From Solea solea (lineage: Eukaryota; Chordata; Actinopteri; Pleuronectiformes; Soleidae), in contig NC_081149.1 in assembly GCF_958295425.1 (NCBI RefSeq), positions 23,680,821-23,744,820 on the forward strand: 64,000 nucleotides of DNA. Direction: 5' to 3'. This document shows, piece by piece, positions 47,172-59,240 of the stretch. The position numbers and the translations under genes are program-made. Each line of letters opens with the position of its first letter. Position 1 is the stretch's first letter. The notes under the pieces were generated by a model, which worked only from the letters and a program-made list of their open reading frames with translations, had not been told where the DNA came from and made no database searches.

Positions 47172-47961
47172 TACTTTAAATTAATAGTTCAGGTTGTATG
47201 AGGTACTTCAGTGTCCACTAAGAAAAGGCGAGATAAAGTGATGAACATATTCTTTATACAGTATATCAGAGATTTATTTTCAGGGAACCCTTTAAGTTGA
47301 AAAAAAATATGCTTTTCCTTGCGTCACCGCTGGCAGCCATGTTTTCAGTGAGAACGAGCATATGCAGGTGCTGAAGAGTATCCACAGCTATGGCAGCATT
47401 GGCTTGTTTCCACCAAGCGGTGTAGTTTGGTTCATTTCAGTACGTTTCACAATTATTAGTGCCTGCTCTAGGGAGTTCTGACTAAAATGCATTGCAGCGC
47501 AAGCATCTCTTGTTATTCTTCAGCGACTTTCTTCTTCTTCTTCTTATTCCTCTTCCGCGTAAACTCGTCCCACACTTGCGGTTTGATCGGGAAAGGTGTG
47601 CTATGACCTTTCTAAGTGTTTCAAGTAACCATGGCGACAAAAATCGCAAAAATCTGCTATAATTTCCACATACATATGAATGGGTAATGGCCGAAAAAAT
47701 GATCAGAACCAAGCCCAATTTGGAGCCTCACAGTGTCGTCATACTTTAACATAAAGACGTGATTGGAACTTAAAACGAGCCACAAGACTTGGACCTTTTC
47801 TGACCTAATATTATGGTTTTTAAACAATCACAGTTTACGTTTTGTACTTTTTTTTAATGTTTTCAGATTTCTGCTGAGATCGAGAAAAGGGAGCGTTAGA
47901 ATTAGGGTGGGGCTTGTGAGTCTCTCTCACTCGCTCTATCAAGTAAATCGGCTACAAATCT
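47121..47961 (+). other. caskin1: Start of caskin1 intron 17
   Basis: (CA)n at 47140-47168 lies about 20 nt after the donor. Then unique sequence with a decayed MITE-like piece near 47405 and a (TTC)n tract at 47528-47544. No SAM2 exon seen. It ends at the satellite boundary. Confidence 0.75.
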
Positions 47962-48491
47962 GACTTTTTTGACCGATTCTGGACGATATACTATGACTTT
48001 TGACCGATTTTAGACGATATATAATATACTATGACTTTTTTGACCGATTTTAGACAACATGCTATACTATGACTTTTTTGACCGATTATGGACGACATAC
48101 TATACTATGACTGTTTATGGGTGATTTTGGAAGACATACTATACTATGACTTTTTTGACAGATTTTGGACGACATACTATACTATGACTTTTCTTTCACA
48201 TTTTGGATGACATACTTATACTATGACTTTTTTGACCGATTTTGGACGACATACTATACTATGACTTTTTTGGGTGATTTTGGACAACATACTATACGAT
48301 GACTTTTTTGACCGATTTTGGACGATATACTATACTATGACTTTTTTGACCGATTTTAGACGACAAACTATACTATGACTTTTTTGAGTGATTTTGGACG
48401 ACATACTATACTATGCCTTTTTTGACCGATTTTGGACGAGAAAACTATACTATGACTTTTTTGACCGATTTTGGACAACATACTATACTAT

Positions 48492-50096
48492 GACTGTTTT
48501 GGGTGATTTTGGACGACATAATGTTCTTTGGTTTTTTTGACCGATTTTGGACAACATACTATACTATGACTTTTTTGACCGATTTTGGACGACATACTAT
48601 ACTATGACTTTTCTTTCACATTTTGGATGACATACTTATGCTATGACTTTTTTGACCGATTTTGGACGACATACTATACTAGGACTTTTTTGGGTGATTT
48701 TGGACAACATGCTATACGATGACTTTTTTGACCGATTTTGGACGACATACTATACTATGACTTTTTTGACCGATTTTTGACAACATACTTTACTATGACT
48801 TTTTTGAACGATTTTGGACGACATACTTTACTATGACTTTTTTGACCGATTTCGGACGACATACTATACTATGACTTTTTTGACCGATTTTGGACGACAT
48901 ACTATACTATGACTTTTTTGACAGATTTTGGACGACATACTATACCTTGGCATTTTTAGGTGATTTTGGACGACATACTATAGTATGACTTTTTTGGGTG
49001 ATTTTGGACGACATACTTTACTATGACTTTTTTGACCGATTTTGGACAACATACGAGACTATGACTTTTTTGGATGATTTTGGACGACATACTTTACTAT
49101 GACTTTTTTGACCGATTTTGGATGACATACTAACCTTTGACTTTTTTGTCACATTTTGGACAACATACTAACCTAAGACTTTTTTGTCATTTTAGACGAC
49201 ATACTAAAGTATGACTTTTTTGTCACATTTTGAACGACACACTAACCTATGACTTTTTTGTCAAATTTTGGACGACATACTAACCTATGACTTTTTTGTC
49301 AAATTTAGGATGACATACTAACCTATGACTTTTTTGTCTGATTTTGGACTACATACTAAAGTATGACATTTTTGTCACATTTTGGACGACATACTATACT
49401 ATGACTTTTTTGACTGATTTTTTTGACGACATACTATACTATGACTGTTTTGACCGATTTTGGACGACATACTTTACGATGACTTTTTTGACCGATTTTG
49501 GACGACATACTTTACGATGACTTTTTTGACCGATTTTGGATGACATACTATACTATGACTTTTTTGACCGATTTAGGACGACATACTATACTATGACTTT
49601 TTTGACCGATTTTGGACGACATACTATGTCTTTTTTGACGACATACTATACTATGACTTTTTTGACCGATTTTGGACGACATACTATACTATGACATTTT
49701 TGACTGATTTTGGACGACATACTATACTATGACTTTTTTGACCGATTTAGGACAGCATACTATACTATGACTTTTTTGACCGATTTTGGACGACATACTA
49801 TGACTTTTTTGACGACATACTATACTATGACATTTTTGACTGATTTTGGACGACATACTATACTATGACATTTTTGACTGATTTTGGACGACATACTATA
49901 CTATGACTTTTTTGACCGATTTTGGACAGCATACTATACTATGACTTTTTTGACCAATTTTGGACGACATACTAACCTATGACTTTTTTGTCAAATTTTG
50001 GACGACATACTTTACTATGACTTTGTTGGGTGATTTTGGATGACATACTATACTATGACTTTTTTGACTGATTTTTTTGACGACATACTATACTAT
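48492..50096 (+). repeat. Higher-order repeat A, copy 1 (1605 bp)
   Basis: Begins at a gactgttttgggtgattttg unit followed by the odd block acataatgttctttggtttt. The same series of variant units recurs 1605 bp later with only a few differences, e.g. gtctttttt at 49627 against gactttttt in copy 2. Confidence 0.85.
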
Positions 50097-51701
50097 GACT
50101 GTTTTGGGTGATTTTGGACGACATAATGTTCTTTGGTTTTTTTGACCGATTTTGGACAACATACTATACTATGACTTTTTTGACCGATTTTGGACGACAT
50201 ACTATACTATGACTTTTCTTTCACATTTTGGATGACATACTTATGCTATGACTTTTTTGACCGATTTTGGACGACATACTATACTAGGACTTTTTTGGGT
50301 GATTTTGGACAACATGCTATACGATGACTTTTTTGACCGATTTTGGAAGACATACTATACTATGACTTTTTTGACCGATTTTTGACAACATACTTTACTA
50401 TGACTTTTTTGAACGATTTTGGACGACATACTTTACTATGACTTTTTTGACCGATTTCGGACGACATACTATACTATGACTTTTTTGACCGATTTTGGAC
50501 GACATACTATACTATGACTTTTTTGACAGATTTTGGACGACATACTATACCTTGGCATTTTTAGGTGATTTTGGACGACATACTATAGTATGACTTTTTT
50601 GGGTGATTTTGGACGACATACTATACTATGACTTTTTTGACCGATTTTGGACAACATACGAGACTATGACTTTTTTGGATGATTTTGGACGACATACTTT
50701 ACTATGACTTTTTTGACCGATTTTGGATGACATACTAACCTTTGACTTTTTTGTCACATTTTGGACAACATACTAACCTAAGACTTTTTTGTCATTTTAG
50801 ACGACATACTAAAGTATGACTTTTTTGTCACATTTTGAACGACACACTAACCTATGACTTTTTTGTCAAATTTTGGACGACATACTAACCTATGACTTTT
50901 TTGTCAAATTTAGGATGACATACTAACCTATGACTTTTTTGTCTGATTTTGGACTACATACTAAAGTATGACATTTTTGTCACATTTTGGACGACATACT
51001 ATACTATGACTTTTTTGACTGATTTTTTTGACGACATACTATACTATGACTGTTTTGACCGATTTTGGACGACATACTTTACGATGACTTTTTTGACCGA
51101 TTTTGGACGACATACTTTACGATGACTTTTTTGACCGATTTTGGATGACATACTATACTATGACTTTTTTGACCGATTTAGGACGACATACTATACTATG
51201 ACTTTTTTGACCGATTTTGGACGACATACTATGACTTTTTTGACGACATACTATACTATGACTTTTTTGACCGATTTTGGACGACATACTATACTATGAC
51301 ATTTTTGACTGATTTTGGACGACATACTATACTATGACTTTTTTGACCGATTTAGGACAGCATACTATACTATGACTTTTTTGACCGATTTTGGACGACA
51401 TACTATGACTTTTTTGACGACATACTATACTATGACATTTTTGACTGATTTTGGACGACATACTATACTATGACATTTTTGACTGATTTTGGACGACATA
51501 CTATACTATGACTTTTTTGACCGATTTTGGACAGCATACTATACTATGACTTTTTTGACCAATTTTGGACGACATACTAACCTATGACTTTTTTGTCAAA
51601 TTTTGGACGACATACTTTACTATGACTTTGTTGGGTGATTTTGGATGACATACTATACTATGACTTTTTTGACTGATTTTTTTGACGACATACTATACTA
51701 T
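50097..51701 (+). repeat. Higher-order repeat A, copy 2 (1605 bp)
   Basis: Second copy of the 48492-50096 block. The starting gactgttttgggtg unit recurs once more at 51702, where the following sequence diverges. Confidence 0.85.
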
Positions 51702-52490
51702 GACTGTTTTGGGTGATTTTGGACGACATACTATACTATGACTTTTTTGACCGATTTTTGAGGACATACTAACCTATGACTTTTTTGTCACATTTTGGAC
51801 AACATACTAACCTAAGACTTTTTTGTCACATTTTGGACGACATACTTACCTATGATTTTTTTGTCAAATTTTGGATGACATTTTGGACGTATGACTTTTT
51901 TGTCACATTTAGGATGACATACTAACCTATGACTTTTTTGTCTGATTTTGGACGGCATACTAACCTAAGACTTTTTTATCAGGTTTTGGAAGACATACTA
52001 CACTATGATTTTTTTGTCACATTTTGGACAACATACTAAAGTATGACTTTTTTGTCACATTTAGGACGACATACTATCCTATGACTTTTTTGTCACATTT
52101 TGGACGACATACTCAAGTATGACATTTTTGTCACATTTTGGACGACATACTAACCTATGACTTTTTTGTCTGATTTTGGACGGCATACTAACCTAAGACT
52201 TTTTTATCAGGTTTTGGAAGACATACTTACCTATGACTTTTTTGTCACATTTTGGACAACATACTAAAGTATGACTTTTTTGTCACATTTTGGACGACAT
52301 ACGAACCTATGACTTTTTTTGTCACATTTTGGACGACATACTAACCTATGACTTTTTTGTCAAATTTTGGACAACATACCAAAGTATGACCTTTTTGTCA
52401 CAATTTGGACGACATACTAAACTATGACATTTTTGGGTGATTTTGGACGACATACGTTTTGGTGTCATTTAGGACAACATAATGTGACAT

Positions 52491-52570
52491 GGGAACACAA
52501 GGTTGGTGTAGTGGTTAGCACTCCTGCCTTTGACTGAGAATACCCGGGTTCAAGCCCTGGTTGTGCCCTC
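52491..52570 (+). repeat. tRNA/SINE-head-like module 1 in satellite
   Basis: 80 bp with an A-box-like tggtgtagtggttagcact and B-box-like cgggttcaagccctgg. The T arm folds (CCGGG/CCTGG with loop TTCAAGC). The D arm and a CTTTGAC anticodon-loop-like stretch resemble tRNA-Gln, but the anticodon and acceptor stems do not pair, so it is not a functional tRNA. A TTTT occurs about 30 bp downstream. Confidence 0.75.
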
Positions 52571-53515
52571 TGCAATCCTGAGATATAATGGTGTCATTTT
52601 AAACGATATACTATGACTTTTTTGGGTGATTTTGGACGACATACTATACTGTGACTTTTTTGACCAATTATGGACGACATACTATACTATGACTTTTTTG
52701 ACCGATTTTGGACGACATACTATACTATGACTTTTTTGACAGATTTTGGACGACATACTATACTATGACTTTTTTGACTCATTTTGGATGACATACTATA
52801 CTATGACTTTTTTGACGGATTTTGGACGACATACTATACTATGACTTTTTTGACGGATTTTGGACGACATACTATACTATGACTTTTTTGACTGATTTCG
52901 GACGACATACTATATTATGACTTTTTTGACTCATTTCGGACGACATACTATACTATGACTTTTTTTACTGATTTTGGACGAAATACTATACTATGACTTT
53001 TTTGACCGATTTCGGACGACATACTATACTATGACTTTTTTGACTCATTTTGGACGACATACTATACTATGACTTTTTTGGGTGATTTTGCACGACATAC
53101 TATACTATGGCATTTTTTGGTGATTTTGGACGACATACTATACTATGACTTTTTTGGGTGATTTTGGACGACATACTAACCTAAGACTTTTTTATCAGGT
53201 TTTGGAAGACATACTTACCTATGACTTTTTTGTCACATTTTGGACAACATACTAAAGTATGACTTTTTTGTCACATTTTGGACGACATACGAACCTATGA
53301 CTTTTTTGTAACATTTTGGACGACATACTAACCTATGACTTTTTTGTCAAATTTTGGACAACATACCAAAGTATGACCTTTTTGTCACAATTTGGACGAC
53401 ATACTAAACTATGACATTTTTGACCGGTTTTGGACGACATACTATACTATGACTTTTTTGGGTGATTTTAGACGACATACGTTTTGGTGTCATTTAGGAC
53501 AACATAATGTGACAT

Positions 53516-53595
53516 GGGAACACAAGGTTGGTGTAGTGGTTAGCACTCCTGCCTTTGACTGAGAATACCCGGGTTCAAGCCCTGGTTGTGCCCTC
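53516..53595 (+). repeat. tRNA/SINE-head-like module 2
   Basis: Same 80-bp module as at 52491, at the start of higher-order repeat B copy 1. Confidence 0.75.
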
Positions 53596-54730
53596 TGCAA
53601 TCCTGAGATATAATGGTGTCATTTTAGACGATATACTATGACTTTTTTGGGTGATTTTGGACGACATACTATACTATGACTTTTTTGACCAATTATGGAC
53701 GACATACTATACTATGACTTTTTTGACCGATTTTGGACGACATACTATACTATGACTTTTTTGACTCATTTTGGATGACATACTATACTATGACTTTTTT
53801 GACGGATTTTGGACGACATACTATACTATGACTTTTTTGATGGATTTTGGACGACATACTATACTATGACTTTTTTGACTGATTTCGGACGACATACTAT
53901 ATTATGACTTTTTTGACTCATTTCGGACGACATACTATACTATGACTTTTTTTACTGATTTTGGACGATATACTATACTATGACTTTTTTGACCGATTTT
54001 GGACGACATACTATACTATGACTTTTTTGACCGATTTTGGACGACATACTATACTATGACTTTTTTGGGTGATTTTGGACAACATACTATACTATGACTT
54101 TTTTGACTGATTTCGGACGACATACTATACTATGACTTTTTTGACTCATTTTGGACGACATACTTTACTATGACTTTTTTGACTCATTTTGGACGACATA
54201 CTATACTATGACTTTTTTGACTGATTTTGGACGACATACTATACGATGACTTTTTTGGGTGATTTTGGACGACATACTATACTATGACTTTTTTGGGTGA
54301 TTTTGCACGACATACTATACTATGGCATTTTTTGGTGATTTTGGACGACATACTATACTATGACTTTTTTGGGTGATTTTGGACGACATACTAACCTAAG
54401 ACTTTTTTATCAGGTTTTGGAAGACATACTTACCTATGACTTTTTTGTCACATTTTGGACAACCTACTAAAGTATGACTTTTTTGTCACATTTTGGACGA
54501 CATACGAACCTATGACTTTTTTGTCACATTTTGGACGACATACTAACCTATGACTTTTTTGTCAAATTTTGGACAACATACCAAAGTATGACCTTTTTGT
54601 CACAATTTGGACGACATACTAAACTATGACATTTTTGACCGGTTTTGGACGACATACTATACTATGACTTTTTTGGGTGATTTTAGACGACATACGTTTT
54701 GGTGTCATTTAGGACAACATAATGTGACAT
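53516..54730 (+). repeat. Higher-order repeat B, copy 1 (1215 bp)
   Basis: Starts with the tRNA-like module and continues through a fixed order of satellite variants. Near-identical to the next 1215 bp. Confidence 0.85.
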
Positions 54731-54810
54731 GGGAACACAAGGTTGGTGTAGTGGTTAGCACTCCTGCCTTTGACTGAGAATACCCGGGTTCAAGCCCTGG
54801 TTGTGCCCTC
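54731..54810 (+). repeat. tRNA/SINE-head-like module 3
   Basis: Same module, at the start of higher-order repeat B copy 2. Confidence 0.75.
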
Positions 54811-55945
54811 TGCAATCCTGAGATATAATGGTGTCATTTTAGACGATATACTATGACTTTTTTGGGTGATTTTGGACGACATACTATACTATGACTTTTT
54901 TGACCAATTATGGACGACATACTATACTATGACTTTTTTGACCGATTTTGGACGACATACTATACTATGACTTTTTTGACTCATTTTGGATGACATACTA
55001 TACTATGACTTTTTTGACGGATTTTGGACGACATACTATACTATGACTTTTTTGATGGATTTTGGACGACATACTATACTATGACTTTTTTGACTGATTT
55101 CGGACGACATACTATATTATGACTTTTTTGACTCATTTCGGACGACATACTATACTATGACTTTTTTTACTGATTTTGGACGATATACTATACTATGACT
55201 TTTTTGACCGATTTTGGACGACATACTATACTATGACTTTTTTGACCGATTTTGGACGACATACTATACTATGACTTTTTTGGGTGATTTTGGACAACAT
55301 ACTATACTATGACTTTTTTGACTGATTTCGGACGACATACTATACTATGACTTTTTTGACTCATTTTGGACGACATACTTTACTATGACTTTTTTGACTC
55401 ATTTTGGACGACATACTATACTATGACTTTTTTGACTGATTTTGGACGACATACTATACGATGACTTTTTTGGGTGATTTTGGACGACATACTATACTAT
55501 GACTTTTTTGGGTGATTTTGCACGACATACTATACTATGGCATTTTTTGGTGATTTTGGACGACATACTATACTATGACTTTTTTGGGTGATTTTGGACG
55601 ACATACTAACCTAAGACTTTTTTATCAGGTTTTGGAAGACATACTTACCTATGACTTTTTTGTCACATTTTGGACAACCTACTAAAGTATGACTTTTTTG
55701 TCACATTTTGGACGACATACGAACCTATGACTTTTTTGTCACATTTTGGACGACATACTAACCTATGACTTTTTTGTCAAATTTTGGACAACATACCAAA
55801 GTATGACCTTTTTGTCACAATTTGGACGACATACTAAACTATGACATTTTTGACCGGTTTTGGACGACATACTATACTATGACTTTTTTGGGTGAGTTTG
55901 GACGACATACGTTTTGGTGTCATTTAGGACAACATAATGTGAAAT
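54731..55945 (+). repeat. Higher-order repeat B, copy 2 (1215 bp)
   Basis: Near-exact copy of 53516-54730; a visible difference is gggtgagtttgg near 55889. Shorter relatives of the same block run 52491-53515 (1025 bp) and 55946-56755 (810 bp). Confidence 0.85.
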
Positions 55946-56025
55946 GGGAACACAAGGTTGGTGTAGTGGTTAGCACTCCTGCCTTTGACTGAGAATACCC
56001 GGGTTCAAGCCCTGGTTGTGCCCTC
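55946..56025 (+). repeat. tRNA/SINE-head-like module 4
   Basis: Same module; the sequence just upstream reads gtgaaatggg instead of gtgacatggg. Confidence 0.75.
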
Positions 56026-56755
56026 TGCAATCCTGAGATATAATGGTGTCATTTTAGACGATATACTATGACTTTTTTGGGTGATTTTGGACGACATACT
56101 ATACTATGACTTTTTTGACCAATTATGGATGACATACTATACTATGACTTTTTTGACCGATTTTGGACGACATACTATACTATGACTTTTTTGACCGATT
56201 TTGGACGACATACTATACTATGACTTTTTTGGGTGATTTTGGACAACATACTATACTATGACTTTTTTGACTGATTTTGGAAGACATACTATACTATGAC
56301 TTTTTTGACTCATTTTGGACGACATACTATACTATGACTTTTTTGACTCATTTTGGACGACATACTATACTATGACTTTTTTGACTGATTTTGGACGACA
56401 TACTATACTATGACTTTTTTGGGTGATTTTGGACGACATACTTTACTATGGCATTTTTTGGTGATTTTGGACGACATACTATACTATGACTTTTTTGGGT
56501 GATTTTGGACGATATACTATACTATGACTTTTTTGGGTGATTTTGGACGACATACTATACTATGACTTTTTTGGGTGATTTTGCACGACATACTATACTA
56601 TGGCATTTTTTGGTGATTTTGGACGACATACTATATACTATGGCATTTTTGGGTGATTTTGGACGACATACTATAGTAAGACTTTTTTGGGTGATTTTGG
56701 AAGACATACCATACCATGACGTTATGGTGTCGTTTAGGACAACATAATGTGACAT

Positions 56756-56835
56756 AGAAGCACAAGGTTGGTGTAGTGGTTACCACTCCTACGTTTGACT
56801 GAGAATACCCGGGTTCAAGCCCTGGTTGTGCCCTC
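56756..56835 (+). repeat. tRNA/SINE-head-like module 5 (diverged)
   Basis: Same module with several changes (tagaagcacaagg at the start, ggttaccactcctacg in the A-box region). Last forward copy before the inversion. Confidence 0.72.
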
Positions 56836-57010
56836 TGCAATTCTGAGATGTAATGGTGTCATTTTAGACGATATACTATGACTGTTTTGGGTGATTCTGG
56901 ACGACATACTATACTATGACTTTTTTCACGGATTTTGGACGACATACTATACTATGATTTTTTTTGACAGTATTTGGACGACATACTATACTATGACTTT
57001 TTTGTCACAA

Positions 57011-57058
57011 AACCTTGTGTTCCCATGTCACATTATGTTGTCCTAAATGACACCAAAA
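57011..57058 (-). repeat. Truncated module at the inversion junction
   Basis: aaccttgtgttcccatgtca and the following ttatgttgtcctaaatgaca ccaaaacg are the reverse complement of the module's first bases and its upstream flank. The tRNA-like body is missing, so the breakpoint lies in the module's 5' end. Confidence 0.8.
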
Positions 57059-57641
57059 CGTATGTCGTCCAAAATCACCCAAAAAAGTCATAGTATAGTA
57101 TGTCGTCCAAAATCAGTCAAAAAAGTCATACTTTAGTATGTCTTCCAAAATCGGTCAAAAATGTCATAGTATAGTATGTCGTCCAAAATCGGTCAAAAAA
57201 GTCATAGTATAGTATGTCGTCCAAAATCCGTCATAAAAGTCATAGTATGTCGTATGACATATAGTATGTCGTCCAAAATCACCCAAAAAAGTCATAGTAT
57301 AGTATGTCGTCCAAAACCGGTCAAAAAAGTCATAGTATAGTATGTCGTCCAAAATCCGTCAAAAAAGTCATAGTATAGTATGTCGTCCAAAATCACCCAA
57401 AAAAGTCATAGTATAGTATGTCATCCAAAATGAGTCAAAAAAGTCATAGTATAGTATGTCGTCCAAAATGAGTCAAAAAAGTCATAGTATAGTATGTCGT
57501 CCAAAACCGGTCAAAAAAGTCATAGTATAGTATGTCGTCCAAAATCCGTGAAAAAAGTCATAGTATAGTATGTCGTCCAGAATCACCCAAAACAGTCATA
57601 GTATATCGTCTAAAATGACACCATTACATCTCAGGATTGCA

Positions 57642-57721
57642 GAGAGCACAACCAGGGCTTGAACCCGGGTATTCTCAGTCAAAGGCAGGAGTGCTAACCA
57701 CTACACCAACCTTGAGCTCCC
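57642..57721 (-). repeat. tRNA/SINE-head-like module 6 (inverted)
   Basis: Reverse complement of the 80-bp module with shared differences from the forward copies (gagagcacaa, ccttgagctccc). Confidence 0.75.
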
Positions 57722-58020
57722 ATGACACATTATGTTGTCCTAAATGACACCAAAACGTATGTCGTTCAAATTCACCCAAAAAAGTCATAGTATAGTATGT
57801 CGTCCAAAATCACCCAAAAATGCCATAGTATATTACGTCGTCCAAAATCGGTCAAAAAAGGCATAGTATAGTATGTCGTCCAAAATCAGTCAAAAAAGTC
57901 ATAGTATAGTATGTCGTCCAAAATCCGTGAAAAAAGTCATAGTATAGTATGTCGTCCAGAATCACCCAAAACAGTCATAGTATATCGTCTAAAATGACAC
58001 CATTACATCTCAGGATTGCA

Positions 58021-58100
58021 GAGAGCACAACCAGGGCTTGAACCCGGGTATTCTCAATCAAAGGCAGGAGTGCTAACCACTACACCAACCTTGAGCTCCC
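58021..58100 (-). repeat. tRNA/SINE-head-like module 7 (inverted)
   Basis: Same as module 6, 379 bp further on, including the gagctccc end. The pair marks a local duplication in the inverted arm. Confidence 0.75.
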
Positions 58101-59240
58101 ATGACACATTATGTTGTCCTAAATGACACCAAAACGTATGTCGTTCAAATTCACCCAAAAAAGTCATAGTATAGTATGTCGTCCAAAATCGGTCAAAAAA
58201 GTCATAGTATAGTATGTCGTCCAAAACCGGTCAAAAAAGTCATAGTATAGTATGTCGTCCAAAAGCCGTCAAAAAAGTCATAGTATAGTATGTCGTCCAG
58301 AATCACCCAAAAATGTCATAGTATAGTTATTCGTCCAAAATCGGTCAAAAAAGTCATAGTATAGTATGTCGTCCAAAATCGGTCAAAAAAGTCATAGTAT
58401 AGTATGTCTTCCAAAATCGGTCAAAAAAGTCATAGTATAGTATGTCGTCCAAAATCAGTCAAAAAAGTCATAGTATAGTATGTCGTCCAAAATCAGTCAA
58501 AAAAGTCATAGTATAGTATGTCTTCCAAAATCGGTCAAAAAAGTCATAGTATAGTATGTCGTCCAAAACCGGTCAAAAAAGTCATAGTATAGTATGTCGT
58601 CCAAAATCGGTCAAAAAAGTCATAGTATAGTATGTCGTCCAGAATCACCAAAAAAAGTCATAGTATAGTATGTCGTCCAAAATCACCCTAAAAAGTAATA
58701 GTATATTACGTCGTCCAAAATCGGTCAAAAAAGGCATAGTATAGTATGTCGTCCAAAATCAGTCAAAAAAGTCATAGTATAGTATGTCGTCCAAAATCGC
58801 TCAAAAAAGTCATAGTATAGTATGTCGTCCAAAATCCGTCAAAAAAGTCATAGTATAGTATGTCGTCCAGAATCACCCAAAACAGTCATAGTATAGTATG
58901 TCGTCCAAAACCGGTCAAAAAAGTCATAGTATAGTATGTCGTCCAAAATCGGTCAAAAAAGTCATAGTATAGTATGTCGTCCAAAATCGGTCAAAAAAGT
59001 CATAGTATAGTATGTCGTCCAAAATCGGTCAAAAAAGTCATAGTATAGTATGTCGTCCAAAATCGGTCAAAAAAGTCATAGTATAGTATGTCGTCCAAAA
59101 CCGGTCAAAAAAGTCATAGTATAGTATATCGTCCAAAATCCGTCAAAAAGTCATAGTATAGTATGTCGTCCAAAATCAGTCAAAAAAGTCATAGTATAGT
59201 ATGTCGTCAAAATCGGTCAAAAAAGTCATAGTATAGTATG

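Larger units (their letters stand above)
47962..57004 (+). repeat. 38-bp satellite array, forward arm
   Basis: More than 200 tandem units of about 38 bp, built on tatgacttttttgaccgatt and ttggacgacatactatac. Variants fall into classes by the bases after tttttt: gaccgatttt, gactcatttt, gggtgatttt and gtcacatttt/gtcaaatttt. The gtcac/gtcaa class (with 'aaccta' or 'aaagta' instead of 'tataccta'-type cores) is concentrated at 49.1-49.4, 50.7-51.0, 51.7-52.4, 53.2-53.4, 54.4-54.6 and 55.6-55.8 kb. 38 is not a multiple of 3, so open frames within it are incidental. Confidence 0.97.

Noticed and set aside
47121..47961. caskin1 SAM2 exon before the satellite
   Set aside because: No sequence resembling the conserved start of the second SAM domain was found in any frame.
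52491..52570. Functional tRNA-Gln gene
   Set aside because: The T arm folds, but the acceptor and anticodon stems do not pair in any copy; I treat it as a SINE head or tRNA fossil.
56555..57352. Open frames within the satellite (also 62633-62824)
   Set aside because: The 38-bp unit shifts frame each repeat, and these frames just happen to avoid stops; no start or splice context.
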